From positions 177,312,164-177,376,163 of the forward strand of contig CM070876.1 in the NCBI GenBank assembly GCA_036365515.1: a DNA stretch of 64,000 nucleotides, written 5' to 3'. Below are positions 1 to 10,657 of the stretch, piece by piece. The notes beneath the pieces were generated by a model. The model saw nothing but the letters and a program-made list of their open reading frames with translations. It made no database searches and was not told where the DNA came from. The stretch comes from Torymus aiolomorphi (taxonomy: Eukaryota > Arthropoda > Insecta > Hymenoptera > Torymidae). Position 1 is the stretch's first letter. Every line of letters begins with the position of its first letter. A program made the position numbers and the translations under genes.

Positions 1-880
1 TGTGTGTGTATACGCCTGTGTGTGTGTATCTCAGCTCCTACTCGGTCGATTTTGACCGGACAAGTCTCATTTTTTTGTTTTTTTTTTTTGCGTGATGGCG
101 GGTCAAAAATCCGTTTTTGATTGGGGCGATGCGTATTTGTTTTTTTTCGAATTTTCGATTTTCTCAAAACTGTTTTTTGATTTTTTTTAATGATAGGATC
201 GAGTCATTTGAATCTGATGGGTAGCGTTCGAAAGAGAATTAAAATACCTATATTTTCTAAAAAAAAAACTTTCTAGCTATCACGGTTCTTTTGTTATTAA
301 CAAAAACGTGTTTTTTTTTTTAGAAGCCTATAACTCCGAAACTTAACGGTCAATTTTTTTGAGAAAAATCATGATAATACAGAATATAAATAGCTATAAT
401 CTGTTAAAATTTAAATATATTCTGTAGGCTAGATTTTGAGTAAAAAATTGAAAAATGAAAGAATCAGTTTTGTATGTCCAACGATTACAAGAGTAAAATT
501 GACTTAATGGCTTCAAAATTCATTTTAGAGGTAGATTTTTTATAGTTCTCGGTCGAGTTCTTTGGGCAAAATGATTGATCCATACATTTCAGAGATATTT
601 GAGGTTAAAAGTTTTTTGACATTTTTTAAAAATCGTAATTTCTCGAGAACGGCTCTATGTATCTCAGTGGGGTGGGTGGCATTCGAAAGAGAATTAAAAT
701 ACCTATATTTTCTAAAAAAAATTAATTTTCTATCTATCACGGTTTTTTAGTTATCATCAAAAACAAAAACGTATTTTTTTTTAAAAACTCATATGTCCAA
801 TGATGTTATGAAATATAAAAAAAAAAACACGTATTTAATAACAAAACAACCGTGATAGCTATTTGTTTTATTATAAAATA
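1..880. repeat. Dispersed AT-rich repeat, copy 1, led by a TG microsatellite
   Basis: A short TG run at positions 1-30 is followed by sequence that matches 46640-47230 in the same order, including the phrase tctcatttttttgttt and cgatgcgt near the start and gcagaatataaatagctata/cagaatataaatagctata later. Inside the copy, a block near 220-322 (cgaaagagaattaaaatacc) recurs near 685-782. No coding potential was found: the two short overlapping ORFs at 540-750 lie on opposite strands of this repeat. The boundaries are approximate because the window starts inside the element. Confidence 0.6.
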
Positions 881-1515
881 TAGATATTTTACTTCTATTT
901 CAAATGATAACTTTATTTATCAGCTCAAAATTTATATAATTTGATATAAATAAATATAAATAAATAAATAAATTTAAAAATTAACAATTTTTAATATTAA
1001 TAAAAAATTATAAATTTTGTTATTAAAAATTAATTAAAGGAATCAACAAATTATTTTTCATATGACTAGTACATTTTAGTAACTGATGTGTTTAAATTGT
1101 TTGTTTTTAATAGAAAATGTATACCTATGTTTATAAGATGATATCTATAAATATACAATTATAATTAAAAACAAAAAATTTAAACACATCAGTTACTAAA
1201 AAAGTACTAGTCATATGAAAAAATGGTAAAGGATCTTTTGTCTTAGAATTTTGCGCTCTACACGATTATGTTTACAGACGCATACATTTTCAGAACAGGT
1301 TGTATACTGTCGGCCTTCCAATGTATCCATAGGATCAGTCACAAACGGTGCGCCGCGTAGTGGCAAATATAGAAATAACGTAAGCTTGGTTATTGGGAGC
1401 CGTGTGGATACATTAGAAGGCCTAGAGTATGTAGTATATAAGCCGTGTAAGTCAACTGTTTAAGTGACATGGGTTTTTACTCCTAGTGAGGTTTTTCTCC
1501 ATTCTACACTCCACT
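881..1515. repeat. AT-rich stretch with a foldback at 1055-1226
   Basis: A left arm near 1055-1112 (catatgactagtac, then aactgatgtgtttaaat) is repeated as its reverse complement near 1160-1220 (atttaaacacatcagtt, then gtactagtcatatg). The spacer is about 50 bases. Outside the foldback the DNA is A/T-rich. I see no supported gene in 1227-1515; the 70-codon ORF at 1251 has no recognisable features. Confidence 0.6.
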
Positions 1516-2224
1516 TACAAGGGGAGCACCAGGAATGCAGATCCTGGATTTGGCTGAAACTGTAGGAGGCACTTCTTTATGACAAATAATTAGACACGTG
1601 TCTTAGGGTTTTTGTGAATGGGTCTTTTATTCCGAGATCCAAGCTATTTTATGTCTAAAATGAACTATTTCTTATTAAAATGGGGTCTCTTTCTTTAGTG
1701 ATCGATTTTTGAATATTTCGGTTATGTAAATGAACTAAAAAGTTTATAAAAAGAGGCAGGAAAAGCTTCAATTTAAGCTTTGTGTCGTTAAGGAATGTCA
1801 ATTTCTCAAAAAGTTATAGGCTGTCAAAAATAGAGTAAGGAAATGACTGAAAATTTCTTATTTTCTTCAAGTATTTAACGGGTGGTATTTTAAGCTATAT
1901 TCTCACTCTATTTTTGATAGCTTATAACTTTTTGAGAAATCAACATTCTTTAACGAGAGAAAGCTTACATTAAAGCTCATTCTGCCTCTTTTCATAAACT
2001 CTTTAATCCATTTACATAGCCGAAATATTCGTAAAGCTATAACATAGAAAGGGACCCCATTTTCATCAAAAATCGTTCATTTTAGACATAAAATAGCTTG
2101 GATCTCCGAATAAAACGCCCATTCAGAAAAACCCTGAGACACGTATCTCATTATTTATCATAAAGAAGTGCCTCCTACATGTTCAGCCAAATCCAGGACT
2201 CGCATTCCTGGTGCTCCCCTTGTT
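1516..2224. repeat. Large palindrome, arms about 350 bp
   Basis: The left end (caaggggagcaccaggaatg, 1517 onward) reappears inverted at the right end (cattcctggtgctccccttg, to about 2222). The internal matches are also inverted, for example ctcaaaaagttatagg near 1804 against ctataactttttgag-like sequence near 1920. The centre is near 1867 with almost no spacer. No ORF is supported. This is probably a foldback or MITE-type element; I could not fix a target duplication. Confidence 0.75.
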
Positions 2225-2579
2225 AGTAGTTCAGTCATGCAACCGTTCTTGTTCTATAGCTTTTGATAGTGTGGAAATGCCCTTATATAGGCAACGCACA
2301 ACTTCCTCTATTCTGATTTCCTTTTTCAAGAAGAGGTAACTGGAATCGCCCAGGCGCTTCCTACGTGGATTTACTTCTACGTAAGTGGCACCTGGATGGT
2401 GATCCGGGCAGGCTGTACCTCACTGGTCGGGGGCGACGGAGTAGGAGGCCTCGCCACCCCTTCTTTCTTTCTTTCTTTCGTTCAAGTGACTCTTTACGAA
2501 AGGTCCGAATTACAAGGCTTGTCCTGCTTTTGGTATCCCCCTTTACATAGGGGACTTAAAATTTTACGCAATATCTGCG
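2225..2579. other. No gene seen
   Basis: Unique-looking sequence between the palindrome and the solo LTR. It contains a short CTTT run near 2461-2480. Two short overlapping ORFs here have no recognisable motif. Confidence 0.5.
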
Positions 2580-5500
2580 TGTTACGTCCTGCCAAAAATA
2601 GTTTTCTTTAAAATAATAAAAATTATTTTATTTCATTATTACATGAATTCGTAAACCAATATCAGATTTCAGAAAAAAAAAAAAAAAAAAAATTTGGAAT
2701 TCAAAATATTGTATAATTCCATCATTTTTCTTTTCCTTTATTACTCTGGATTTATTAATAAAAGATTAGAGATCTGATTCTCAATAGTTTTAAAATACAG
2801 AAGAGCACTGTTACCTAAGTACTTTTAGATACCAATCTTTTCGAATTAGGAAAATTGGCATAGTACCTCTTTTCACAATTATTTTGATTTCAACAATATA
2901 GAAAAATATATTGGGGCTTGATACAGTTTCCTTTTTTTTCAGAATATAAAAAAAAAATATAAGATCCAGTTTTGTAAATAAAACTTGGAATCTTGTTGTA
3001 ACCTTTAGTATTGTATGTTTCCTTTTCAAAGTATAAAATTTCGACACTTTACTCTTAGTAGTAAGGCAATTATGTTGTAAAATTTTATCTGGCATTTAAA
3101 AAGTGAGACGCTCTTGTATCATTCATTTCAAACGCAATATTTAATAAATGCTCACTATTTCCTCGCATCCAACAATCATCGGATTAGATCATTTTAGAAT
3201 TTGTTCATCCTCAAAAATTTTCCTCGTTTAGGGTCATAAAAACTCAGGTCCAAAATTTTCGGCCGCATGAGAAATCCCAAACGCAAACATCTCGAAGTAA
3301 GGATACAACGCTTCCTTCTTCGTCGCGGGTCGTAAAGTTTTTTTTTCGTTTCCTTCCTCTTACGATAGCCTCAGTAAACACTAGCCAGACTCAAACATCT
3401 GCAAGCGGTAATTTTCTCGAATCCGAGTACGCGTCGGAATTTCTTAGCCACTCCAAAAACAATAAACTGGGAAAACCCTGTAATTACGCACGACAGCGTC
3501 TGTTTCCGTCTCTCTCGCTTTCCAGCATTTTCTGCTACCCACGCTTATACTGGATTTTTCTCTTAACACGTTTATAAACAGTGGATGCAATTCTAATTCT
3601 TTTAGGTAAAAAAAAACAATAGACAATATGTCCATTCTCATTTTTTTTTATTGAAATAAATCCGGATTTTAAAGAAGATATTCAAAGAAAATGCGAACCT
3701 TTATGAATTTACTCTTCTTCCATTTTACAGTTATTCACGATTTATAAATCAGAACGCAATGTTAGTAACACCCCTATTAGTATATTTAAATTAGTTTATA
3801 AAGTAAATTTTTTATAACGCATTTATTTTAATAAAACCACAAAATTCTCTTTCATTAATGTATAATATTTAAAGTACACGTTTATACACAGTTAGTAACA
3901 AATACAGAGTAAACTAATTTTTCCTCTGTAACTCCAAGGTTAAACATATACCATTTACTTAGTATACCTCTTCCAATTAAATCCCTGAGGATTTATTAAC
4001 TCAACAATTCAATAGATTTTAGTTATCTAAGACTAAACTAGGTTATTTCATACCTTTCTATTAATCTTTTACGTTAGATAATTACCTTCAACATTTTCTA
4101 TCCACATTAATATTTCTTGACTTTATTTTGTATGTTTATGCAAAATATATAAAAACAAAATCTCTACAATTTCCAAATTCAATTAAGAATATTTTAAAGT
4201 TCAAATACCTTATGAAATCAAGTACTTTCTGTTCTCTTTCCTGAAAAGCTCATAAACTAATACATTTTAATATCTCACCTATTTCCACAATAGGTTATTC
4301 TATTATATATATATTATTGTACGTTCTTCTGTATAAGTTTTATCAGTCACTTTAATTCAATGCCCCAATAATATGAAATGAGTAATAGATTTCAATAAAG
4401 TATATATATATATATATTATATTAGTCACATATTAGATTTATGTTGATTTAGATAGTTTATTTTTAAGTTTACATGTTAAGTCTAAATTTGTAGAAGTAT
4501 AAGATATCTGATATAAGTTATTTTATATTCAAACTTTTGTATTAATTGCATTAGAGTTTATACAAATTTAGTTACTTTTATACTTATATTTTAGTTCTAA
4601 CTTATGCACTATCGAAAGCCGTCATATTTAGTTTTAAGTCTAATTTTACTAATTTTAAGACGTTTATATTTTCGGTGTTAAACCGTTTCGCTGATAATAA
4701 CTGTCACCCTTTTATATACCAAAACAATATTCCTATTCGCGTATTTAATTGACCCTTAACGGTTAATATACAAAATAGGATATTAGATGTATTTATAATT
4801 ATCCTTTGTACGATTTCGCTACTTAAAAACCTTCTTGTTTGAAAATAAAACTCTTGTACATAAATAAACTACTTCGAGTAATGTTTAATTTACAGATTAA
4901 CTATAATTTATTATAATATTCATATTATAAGTCCTTTCTTTAATTAAGTTTTAATTCATTTCCACCTTTTTGTTAATAAATCTTCATATTTTAACGTAAA
5001 TTCTTTTTAATTAGTCATGGGACCGCCCAGTTCTTATATGTATTTAAAGTTTCATATTAAAAATTATTTATTATAAAAAAAACATTATGTCAAAGTGGGT
5101 TATTTATCTTGATGCTGAATGTAAGACAACAAAAATTCTCTTTATTGCCTAACAATCAATTCATAGCGTTTATGCATAATGACGCCTCATTATCGAATCC
5201 CAGCGCCCGATTTTGAGTGAGGGCTGGTCCCAAAAATCTAAGCGACCAATAACATCCCTCTACGCTTAAGGCAGGAGAAAGCGGCTGCGCCCATCTCAAG
5301 CTTAGCTTACTTCGTCACCGCGTCCAACGAAAAACTAGAGTTCTATTTCAGACCCCGACTCGGGTGTTCAATCCTAGCCCCGCCGAGTGTGCGAACACTC
5401 GCGGGAGCGATCTTTATATTCTCAGTCACTCTCCAGCAATCACCCTCCAACGAGGTCTTCAATACGCGCTCAATTCAATACGCGCTCAACAGTCGCAATT

Positions 5501-6267
5501 TCGAACTCCAACCCTCAACCGAAGAGGTCTTCTTCTCTCATTTCACAACTCTCGGAGTTTATTCTAAATTCGCATCTATTACTTCAAATTTATTCAGAGT
5601 CCCGCGCCACTCTGAAGTTTTTACGGAAATTTAGAAATTTTGTACAAGTTACCGAGCAAGGGTAACCCGTGTGTGCCAGAATAAATTTAATATTTTTTTT
5701 TTCCTTCTATTTTGTTTTTGTGTCAATTATTTTATACACTATCTACCATCATCGACATCAGAGAACATCCGAAGCTGCCAGAAAAAAAAAGTAAGTTGAA
5801 ATTTATCTTGCTATCTAACATTCTCTACAGCTAGTGTGATTTTCCCCATACATTTGTCCCCATTTCTTGTAATTTAATCCGTGTTTTGTTGACCACGTTC
5901 CCCTTAAAATAAAAGTGTTTTTTTTATTATTATTCTATTTAAAAAATTCACCTCTAAATTCGCGTAATACACAAGCCAAATCTGGCCTAGTAACCGACTG
6001 TACAGGGGTTCGTCCTCAGTTTCTCGGTAGATCTAGGTAAGTTGGCAAAATACTAACATACGTTCGAATCCGCGTTTCTGAGTCAATTCTTCTAACTATA
6101 TCGCGCCCTTTGCTGCATATCTCACCCAACCCCTACATCTAGTAGTATCTAGCTCAAGCCCGAGCTATTAGGTTTCACGGAATCTAGGCTCAAAAGTGAG
6201 CAACTAGTTTCTATTTTTCTATTTAGAAACAACCAGTTGGGTCTTCTTTGGTAGACCCGACGTAACA
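2580..6267 (+). mobile_element. Solo LTR of the long-LTR retrotransposon family, TGCG target duplication
   Basis: The sequence starts TGTTACGTCCTGCC and ends AGACCCGACGTAACA, exactly the termini of the two LTRs at 50720-54046 and 60270-63597 read in reverse complement. Most of its length aligns with them. It is flanked on both sides by TGCG (2576-2579 and 6268-6271), so it is a complete insertion left by recombination between two LTRs. At about 3.69 kb it is longer than the 3.33-kb LTRs. The extra length lies mainly in the 5430-6240 part, the end with the Inr-like site and poly(A) signal. Its sense strand is plus, opposite to the full element at 50.7-63.6 kb. The small ORF at 2811-3095 (minus) is shared by LTR copies but is AT-rich and antisense to Gag. 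Confidence 0.9.
5395..5690 (+). promoter_or_regulatory. Candidate LTR start site and poly(A) signal (R region)
   Basis: CTCAGTCACTC near 5420 fits the arthropod initiator TCAGT. The same words occur in the diverged LTR near 32260, and CTCAGACGCACTC takes their place in the full element (minus strand, near 51512). An AATAAA lies about 260 bases downstream, near 5681. A start site followed closely by a poly(A) signal is the expected layout of an LTR R region. This assignment is inferred from motifs only. Confidence 0.45.
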
Positions 6268-6301
6268 TGCGTGAAATAATTTTAATAATAAAACATAAAA
6301 C

Positions 6302-6831
6302 AGGTGTGCGCTAGTGTTGTAAAATACCTGGAGATTTTATAAATGGTAATATGACGTTAAATATGACAGACATGTGTCGGACATGTGACCGATAACCAAA
6401 TCTCGATGTTTAAATTACCGACACAAAAAAATGCGAACATGTCGTGACTGTCACACAAAAAATGGACACCCCTTCCACTATATAGTGGCAAAATTTCCGT
6501 CATAAAATTTTTGGACATGTGACCATAGAAAAAAATCATACAAATTTTATGACAGTATTTATTTTATACTTCATAAAAAAAAATATATAATACTTTACAA
6601 AACTTTACTACATCCTTTAGTAAAAAATAGATACTCCATCCACTATATAGTGGTAAAATGTCCGTCATAACATTTTTGGACATGTGACCATAGCAAAAAA
6701 ATCATACAAATTTTATGACAATAAAATTATTGTAATTTTTTGCTTGGACATGTGAAGGAGTTGTGACGGACATTTTACCGACATTTTTTTTATGTCGGAC
6801 ATGCTTACAACAGTAGGTGTGCCTGATAACG
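6302..6831. mobile_element. MITE-like element with CAGG termini
   Basis: The left end CAGGTGTGCGCTAGTGTTG and the reverse complement of the right end CAGGCACACCTACTGTTG form imperfect terminal inverted repeats. Inside, a 40-base segment (gacatgtgaccatag followed by atcatacaaattttatgac) occurs twice, near 6515 and 6683, and several ACATGTC-type palindromes occur. There is no supported ORF. The target duplication was not resolved. Confidence 0.55.
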
Positions 6832-6950
6832 TGCCAGATCACGTGCCAATAATAATAATAAATCTCTACTAATATTACTTCGTTGGATCATGTGTTGGAT
6901 CATATGCTGAATCACATGCCAAATTATGTCCGAAAATGAAGGCGAGTAAG

Positions 6951-7235
6951 AGAAAATAAAGGCCGGAACAGGTTAAAACTCCGATCAAAACAACTGGATT
7001 CGTCCAGTAGGACAGCAAAGGTTAGAATTACCCAAGCGCTCCAGTAAAAACAGCCTGCGAGTCGGCCAGAAACAACATAAGCAAAGGTTACGTCCCCTTT
7101 GGCGCTCGTGCGTGTGCTCGTTGCTCAGACTGTTTTTACTGAAGCATTTGGACAGTTATAACCCGTGCTACCCTACCCGACGACTCAGGCTGTTTTGACC
7201 GGAGTTTTAACCTGTTCTGGCCTTTATTTTCTTTC
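6951..7235. repeat. Foldback element, arms about 50 bp
   Basis: The left arm (aaaataaaggccggaacagg, then ttaaaactccgatcaaaaca) returns as its reverse complement at 7183-7232 (tgttttgaccggagttttaa, then cctgttctggcctttatttt). The middle is GC-richer with smaller inverted pieces. No gene is supported. Confidence 0.7.
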
Positions 7236-7600
7236 AGTGTAAGGTCGTGTGCTTTGTCACATACCACATCACATGCCAAAATCTTGCTCACATTACGGCA
7301 CTCGATCACGCTGCACGTTCTGATATAAGTGTACACATGCGCATGGCATACTTAATGGCTACACTTGAATTGTCCAATAAGATTGCAGGATTTTAAAATT
7401 CAGTAAGCACGTACCACGAGAATCAATGTCTATCGAGTGTACATACAGTCACATACTCACACGTACATTAACACTGCAGTTACGCACTGATACATTTACA
7501 GTCATAATGTTTGTCAATTATGCAAGCACGTACATAGTTGTGAAAATAAAACTTATTTTTTAATGTTGAATTTCGGCTAACTCGCGCGATTATCGCGCGA
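7236..7600. other. No gene seen
   Basis: Intermediate-GC sequence with no supported ORF and no clear repeat, apart from ATCGCGCGATTATCGCGC palindromic words near 7588-7608. Confidence 0.4.
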
Positions 7601-7848
7601 TTATCGCGCCAGAAAATGGTCGATAAACTGGCACGATCATCGATATTTTTTAATAGAGCACCGCTCGATTTTCTGCATGGATTTTCGCATGGATTTCCGC
7701 ATCGAAATCCGGACGAATGTAGACAAGTAGGAACCGCTCAGATTTCCGCCCGGATTTCTACGTGGTTTTCCGCACACCTGGATAAGCGAAACCACCACTG
7801 CGTTTTCTACATGGATTTTCGCGTGGATTTCCGTGCGGAGATCCAGAC

Positions 7849-7888
<40 letters not shown>

Positions 7889-8340
7889 AGTCGTACTGAT
7901 CATTTCGATTTCCGCGTGGATTTTTGCGTGGATTTCCGTGCACCTGCATAAGTGAAACCACCGCTCGGTTTTTTACGCGGATAGCTATGCAGGTGTACCG
8001 ATTACTTTCATTCCGCGCGGATTTCTCCGCGGATTTCCGTCTAAATGCATAAGCTAAACCACCCCTCTGTTTTCAGCATGGATTTCCATGCGGAAATCCG
8101 GACATATATGGAGGCGTACCGAACGTTTGGATTTCCGCACGGATTTCTGCGCGGATTTCAACGCAGTTGTAGACACGACACGATGGCTTGGATTTTTACC
8201 TAGATATCTACGTAGATTTCCAGGTGGATTTGTTGGACTGATTTCTGCATGGAATTCTACGCGGAATTCAGTACCGAATTCCGGACAGATTTCAGTACGG
8301 AAATCCGCTCTGATATTTTCAACCGGGAGCCCTTTGGAAC
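7601..8340. repeat. Degenerate interspersed/tandem array of GGATTTCCGCG-type words
   Basis: Words such as ggatttccgc, ggatttctgcgcgg and tggatttcgcatgg recur more than twenty times at irregular spacing. An AT then GT microsatellite sits at about 7848-7890. The four overlapping ORFs on both strands are products of the repeat and have no domain. Confidence 0.7.
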
Positions 8341-9523
8341 CGGTTGACTGATCGTAGCTTCTTTGAGGTCGTACAGGACCGCGACGTTCCCTATGGTGTT
8401 CTCGGTAATTGCCGGCACAGTGGCTGCAATTACATTTTCAGCTTTAGCCAGCAATTCACTATCCTCGAAGTCAACAGGAGTTTGCGGCGGAGGCTCATGA
8501 AGGTCCGGGTCGACCAGGTCGCCGACCACTTCGTCCACACCTTCGTCTTCCGTGCCGCCTTGCTGCTGCTGCAGCCGCTTCTCCTCCTCCTCTTACTCCT
8601 CCTCCTCCTTGGTCATCTGCTCTTGCTGTAGGCGCCCGTAACTTGCCTTGGCGAAATTGATCCGCCAACGGTGGTCGTTGCGAGGAAAAGTGGGGCATCC
8701 TCAGGAATTTTGTAATTGTCGACATTGAAGTCATGGTTCCTGAAAAAGTTAAGTGTGTAAGTCTCTTGCTGCCAGGAGCAAACTGCGGACGTGAATAATT
8801 TCGAGCGTTTCCCTTTCAGTCTTCACGTCCGCATATTGCTCTGGGCAGCAAGCTATGAAGACAAGTTGAGCAATATACATCGAATTTTTTACTTACTCCA
8901 TGATGTAAAACATGAAACGGAACTGAGCATCGTATGTTTTAACTCATGGAACTTATAATTCAGCTGGGTTAGCAGAACTTTCATTTCAGTGCGGCAAGTT
9001 CCGGTTGAGAGCATCTTTGCGATTTTGTTAGCGCCGCCTGCATACATTGCACAGTCCAAGTTGGGATCACCTGTGGTAATGTAGTCGATGATTTTTGCGG
9101 CCCTTACATTACCTACAGATCTTCCACTGCGGAGAAGCTGGTACGCTGCATATAGTAGCTGTAGACTACTATAATAAAAGAGCTTGAAAAAATCGCCGGA
9201 GTTACCAGTTCTACCTTCATTCCGGCGATGCTGCATATAAAAAGCTTTGCGCTGTCCGTTTTTATCAGAAGCCGTCTTCTGGAAAGGCCATGCATCAGCA
9301 GCCGAGAATACGCGTATCGAATGGTATTCCAGTCCTCCTCACTCGTTTCCTTCAACTGCGGAACCACACCGTGGTTTTCGAAGAGATGTGATACGGTATC
9401 GGACATTCTTAATGCAGCAATCAGGGTTGCGCGCATTGTCGTGGCGTTGAATTTAATTAGCCCCGACAATGACTTGGCCTTTGTAAAATGAGCCATGGTT
9501 TTGAAAATGAGCAACAAGCGCAC
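8341..9523 (-). pseudogene. Broken intron-bearing gene of unknown identity
   Basis: On the minus strand three coding-like pieces follow one another. The first runs from 9523 (after a CAG acceptor at 9524-9526) to about 9190 and includes an ATG near 9495. The second runs from about 9236 to 8897 in another frame. A clean intron follows at 8740-8896, with a GTAAGTA donor and a TTTTTCAG acceptor. The third piece continues from 8739 toward 8340, where a GAG-codon run holds a stop and is followed by a Q-rich then acidic stretch. The reading frame breaks between the first two pieces, again near an A-run around 8930-8940, and once more near 8690. Codon use and residue composition look like a real, mostly helical protein, but I do not recognise the family. 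A decayed transposon gene, a host pseudogene or an old viral insertion all remain possible. Confidence 0.4.
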
Positions 9524-9618
9524 CTGAAGAATTTGAAGTTTAATTAAAAGAAGCGTATTGCTCTGGATAGCAAGGGATGTAGACATGACCTTCAACAGTG
9601 TTTTGATACTTACAAGGA

Positions 9619-9740
9619 AGCAGGAAGACGCAGGAAGACGCAGGAAGACGCTTCTTCTTCTTCTTCTTATTTTTTATTGGTTTCGTCTTGATGCACAGGA
9701 AGACGCAGAAAGACGCAGGATGACGCAGAAAGTGTCAAGA
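9619..9740. repeat. GCAGGAAGAC minisatellite
   Basis: About seven units of gcaggaagac or close variants, interrupted by a CTT run at 9650-9668. A GTAAGTAT donor-like word lies on the minus strand just beside it (near 9613), so an upstream exon of the broken gene could have passed through here. This is not proven. Confidence 0.6.
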
Positions 9741-9957
9741 AGAAAAGCCAATGACGTATATATTGGCTGATGTATGTTGTCGCTTAGCAATCAGTAAACA
9801 TATGGTCGCAACATGAAACAAGAAACGAATTGGTAATGTAGAGCTGTAAAAAAAACACACATACACACACATGTCTATACCGCTCTGTCGTACCGACCGC
9901 CAATACGTTAGCAGCCCAACTCCTGCGTGAGGCTTGTGGATCCTATCTATTGCTCCT

Positions 9958-10018
9958 CGGGGCAAGCACCGTCGGCGGCAGTGAAGGCTGGCTACAGCCG
10001 ACGGTGCTTACCCCGTGG
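9958..10018. repeat. Short hairpin
   Basis: GGGGCAAGCACCGTCGGC near 9959 pairs with GCCGACGGTGCTTACCCC near 9996, with a loop of about 20 bases. A GC-rich hairpin of this size could be the tip of a decayed foldback element. Nothing indicates a bacterial-type terminator. Confidence 0.6.
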
Positions 10019-10069
10019 GCAATAGACGAGATCGACAGGCCTCGAGATCGAGTTACTGACGCCTCTATA

Positions 10070-10338
10070 CACGGAAAAGGTTTTGATTAGGTAGCAGCGC
10101 TAATCGTGATAGTGGCGCGTTATTTATCGGTTGGTATAGTGACCGTCCTTCTTAAGAGCGCCACGCTCTCGATGCGAGACAGTCACCGCGCGCGAGTTGC
10201 AAGATTGTTAGACTGGGTCGCGCAACCATCTCGCATCGGGAGCGTGGCGCTCTCAAGAAGGACGGTTACTATACCAACCGATAAATAACGCGCCACTATC
10301 ACGATTAGTGCTGCTGCCTAACAAAAACTTTTTCCGTG
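10070..10338. mobile_element. 269-bp MITE, TA target duplication
   Basis: The element starts CACGGAAAAGGTTTTGATTAG and ends with its near reverse complement, finishing TTTTTCCGTG, with TA on both sides (10068-10069 and 10339-10340). The inverted repeats extend about 100 bases inward, including gatagtggcgcgttatttat. The unpaired centre is about 70 bases. The ORF at 10106-10288 is a by-product of the palindrome. The TA duplication suggests a Tc1/mariner-type partner, as an inference only. Confidence 0.8.
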
Positions 10339-10657
10339 TAACTTGTTACCCACCAATATTCTAATGCTCCCGCTCCCGCTCCCGCTGCCGATGCCGCTGT
10401 CGCCAATCCATCTCAAATCTCTGCTGTAGTTACTCGAACACGTGTATACATAAAAAAAAAATATAACCTATTAAAAATGATGTATACATTAAAACAATAT
10501 TATAACCTATTAAGTACGATATTCCGCAGCGTCTAAATCTTCACAGAGTATTGGGACTAATCGTTCTTACATTTTCTTGAGATAAAATAGTTTCCTGTTT
10601 AAAAGTAATATTCATTGATCCTTCGAACGCAATTTCTTCGACCAATATGTCGTGTTA
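10339..10657. other. No gene seen; short hexamer run
   Basis: A CCGCTC/CCGCTG hexamer run lies near 10366-10398. The rest is AT-rich without a supported gene. Confidence 0.5.

Noticed and set aside
7616..7961. Overlapping ORFs on both strands
   Set aside because: Produced by the GGATTTCC repeat and the AT/GT microsatellite; no domain.
9113..9595. Taking the 160-codon frame as one intact protein from the ATG at 9595
   Set aside because: A good splice acceptor at 9524-9526 and loss of coding character at both ends indicate that only the middle is exon; the end of the frame is out of phase with the following coding-like piece.
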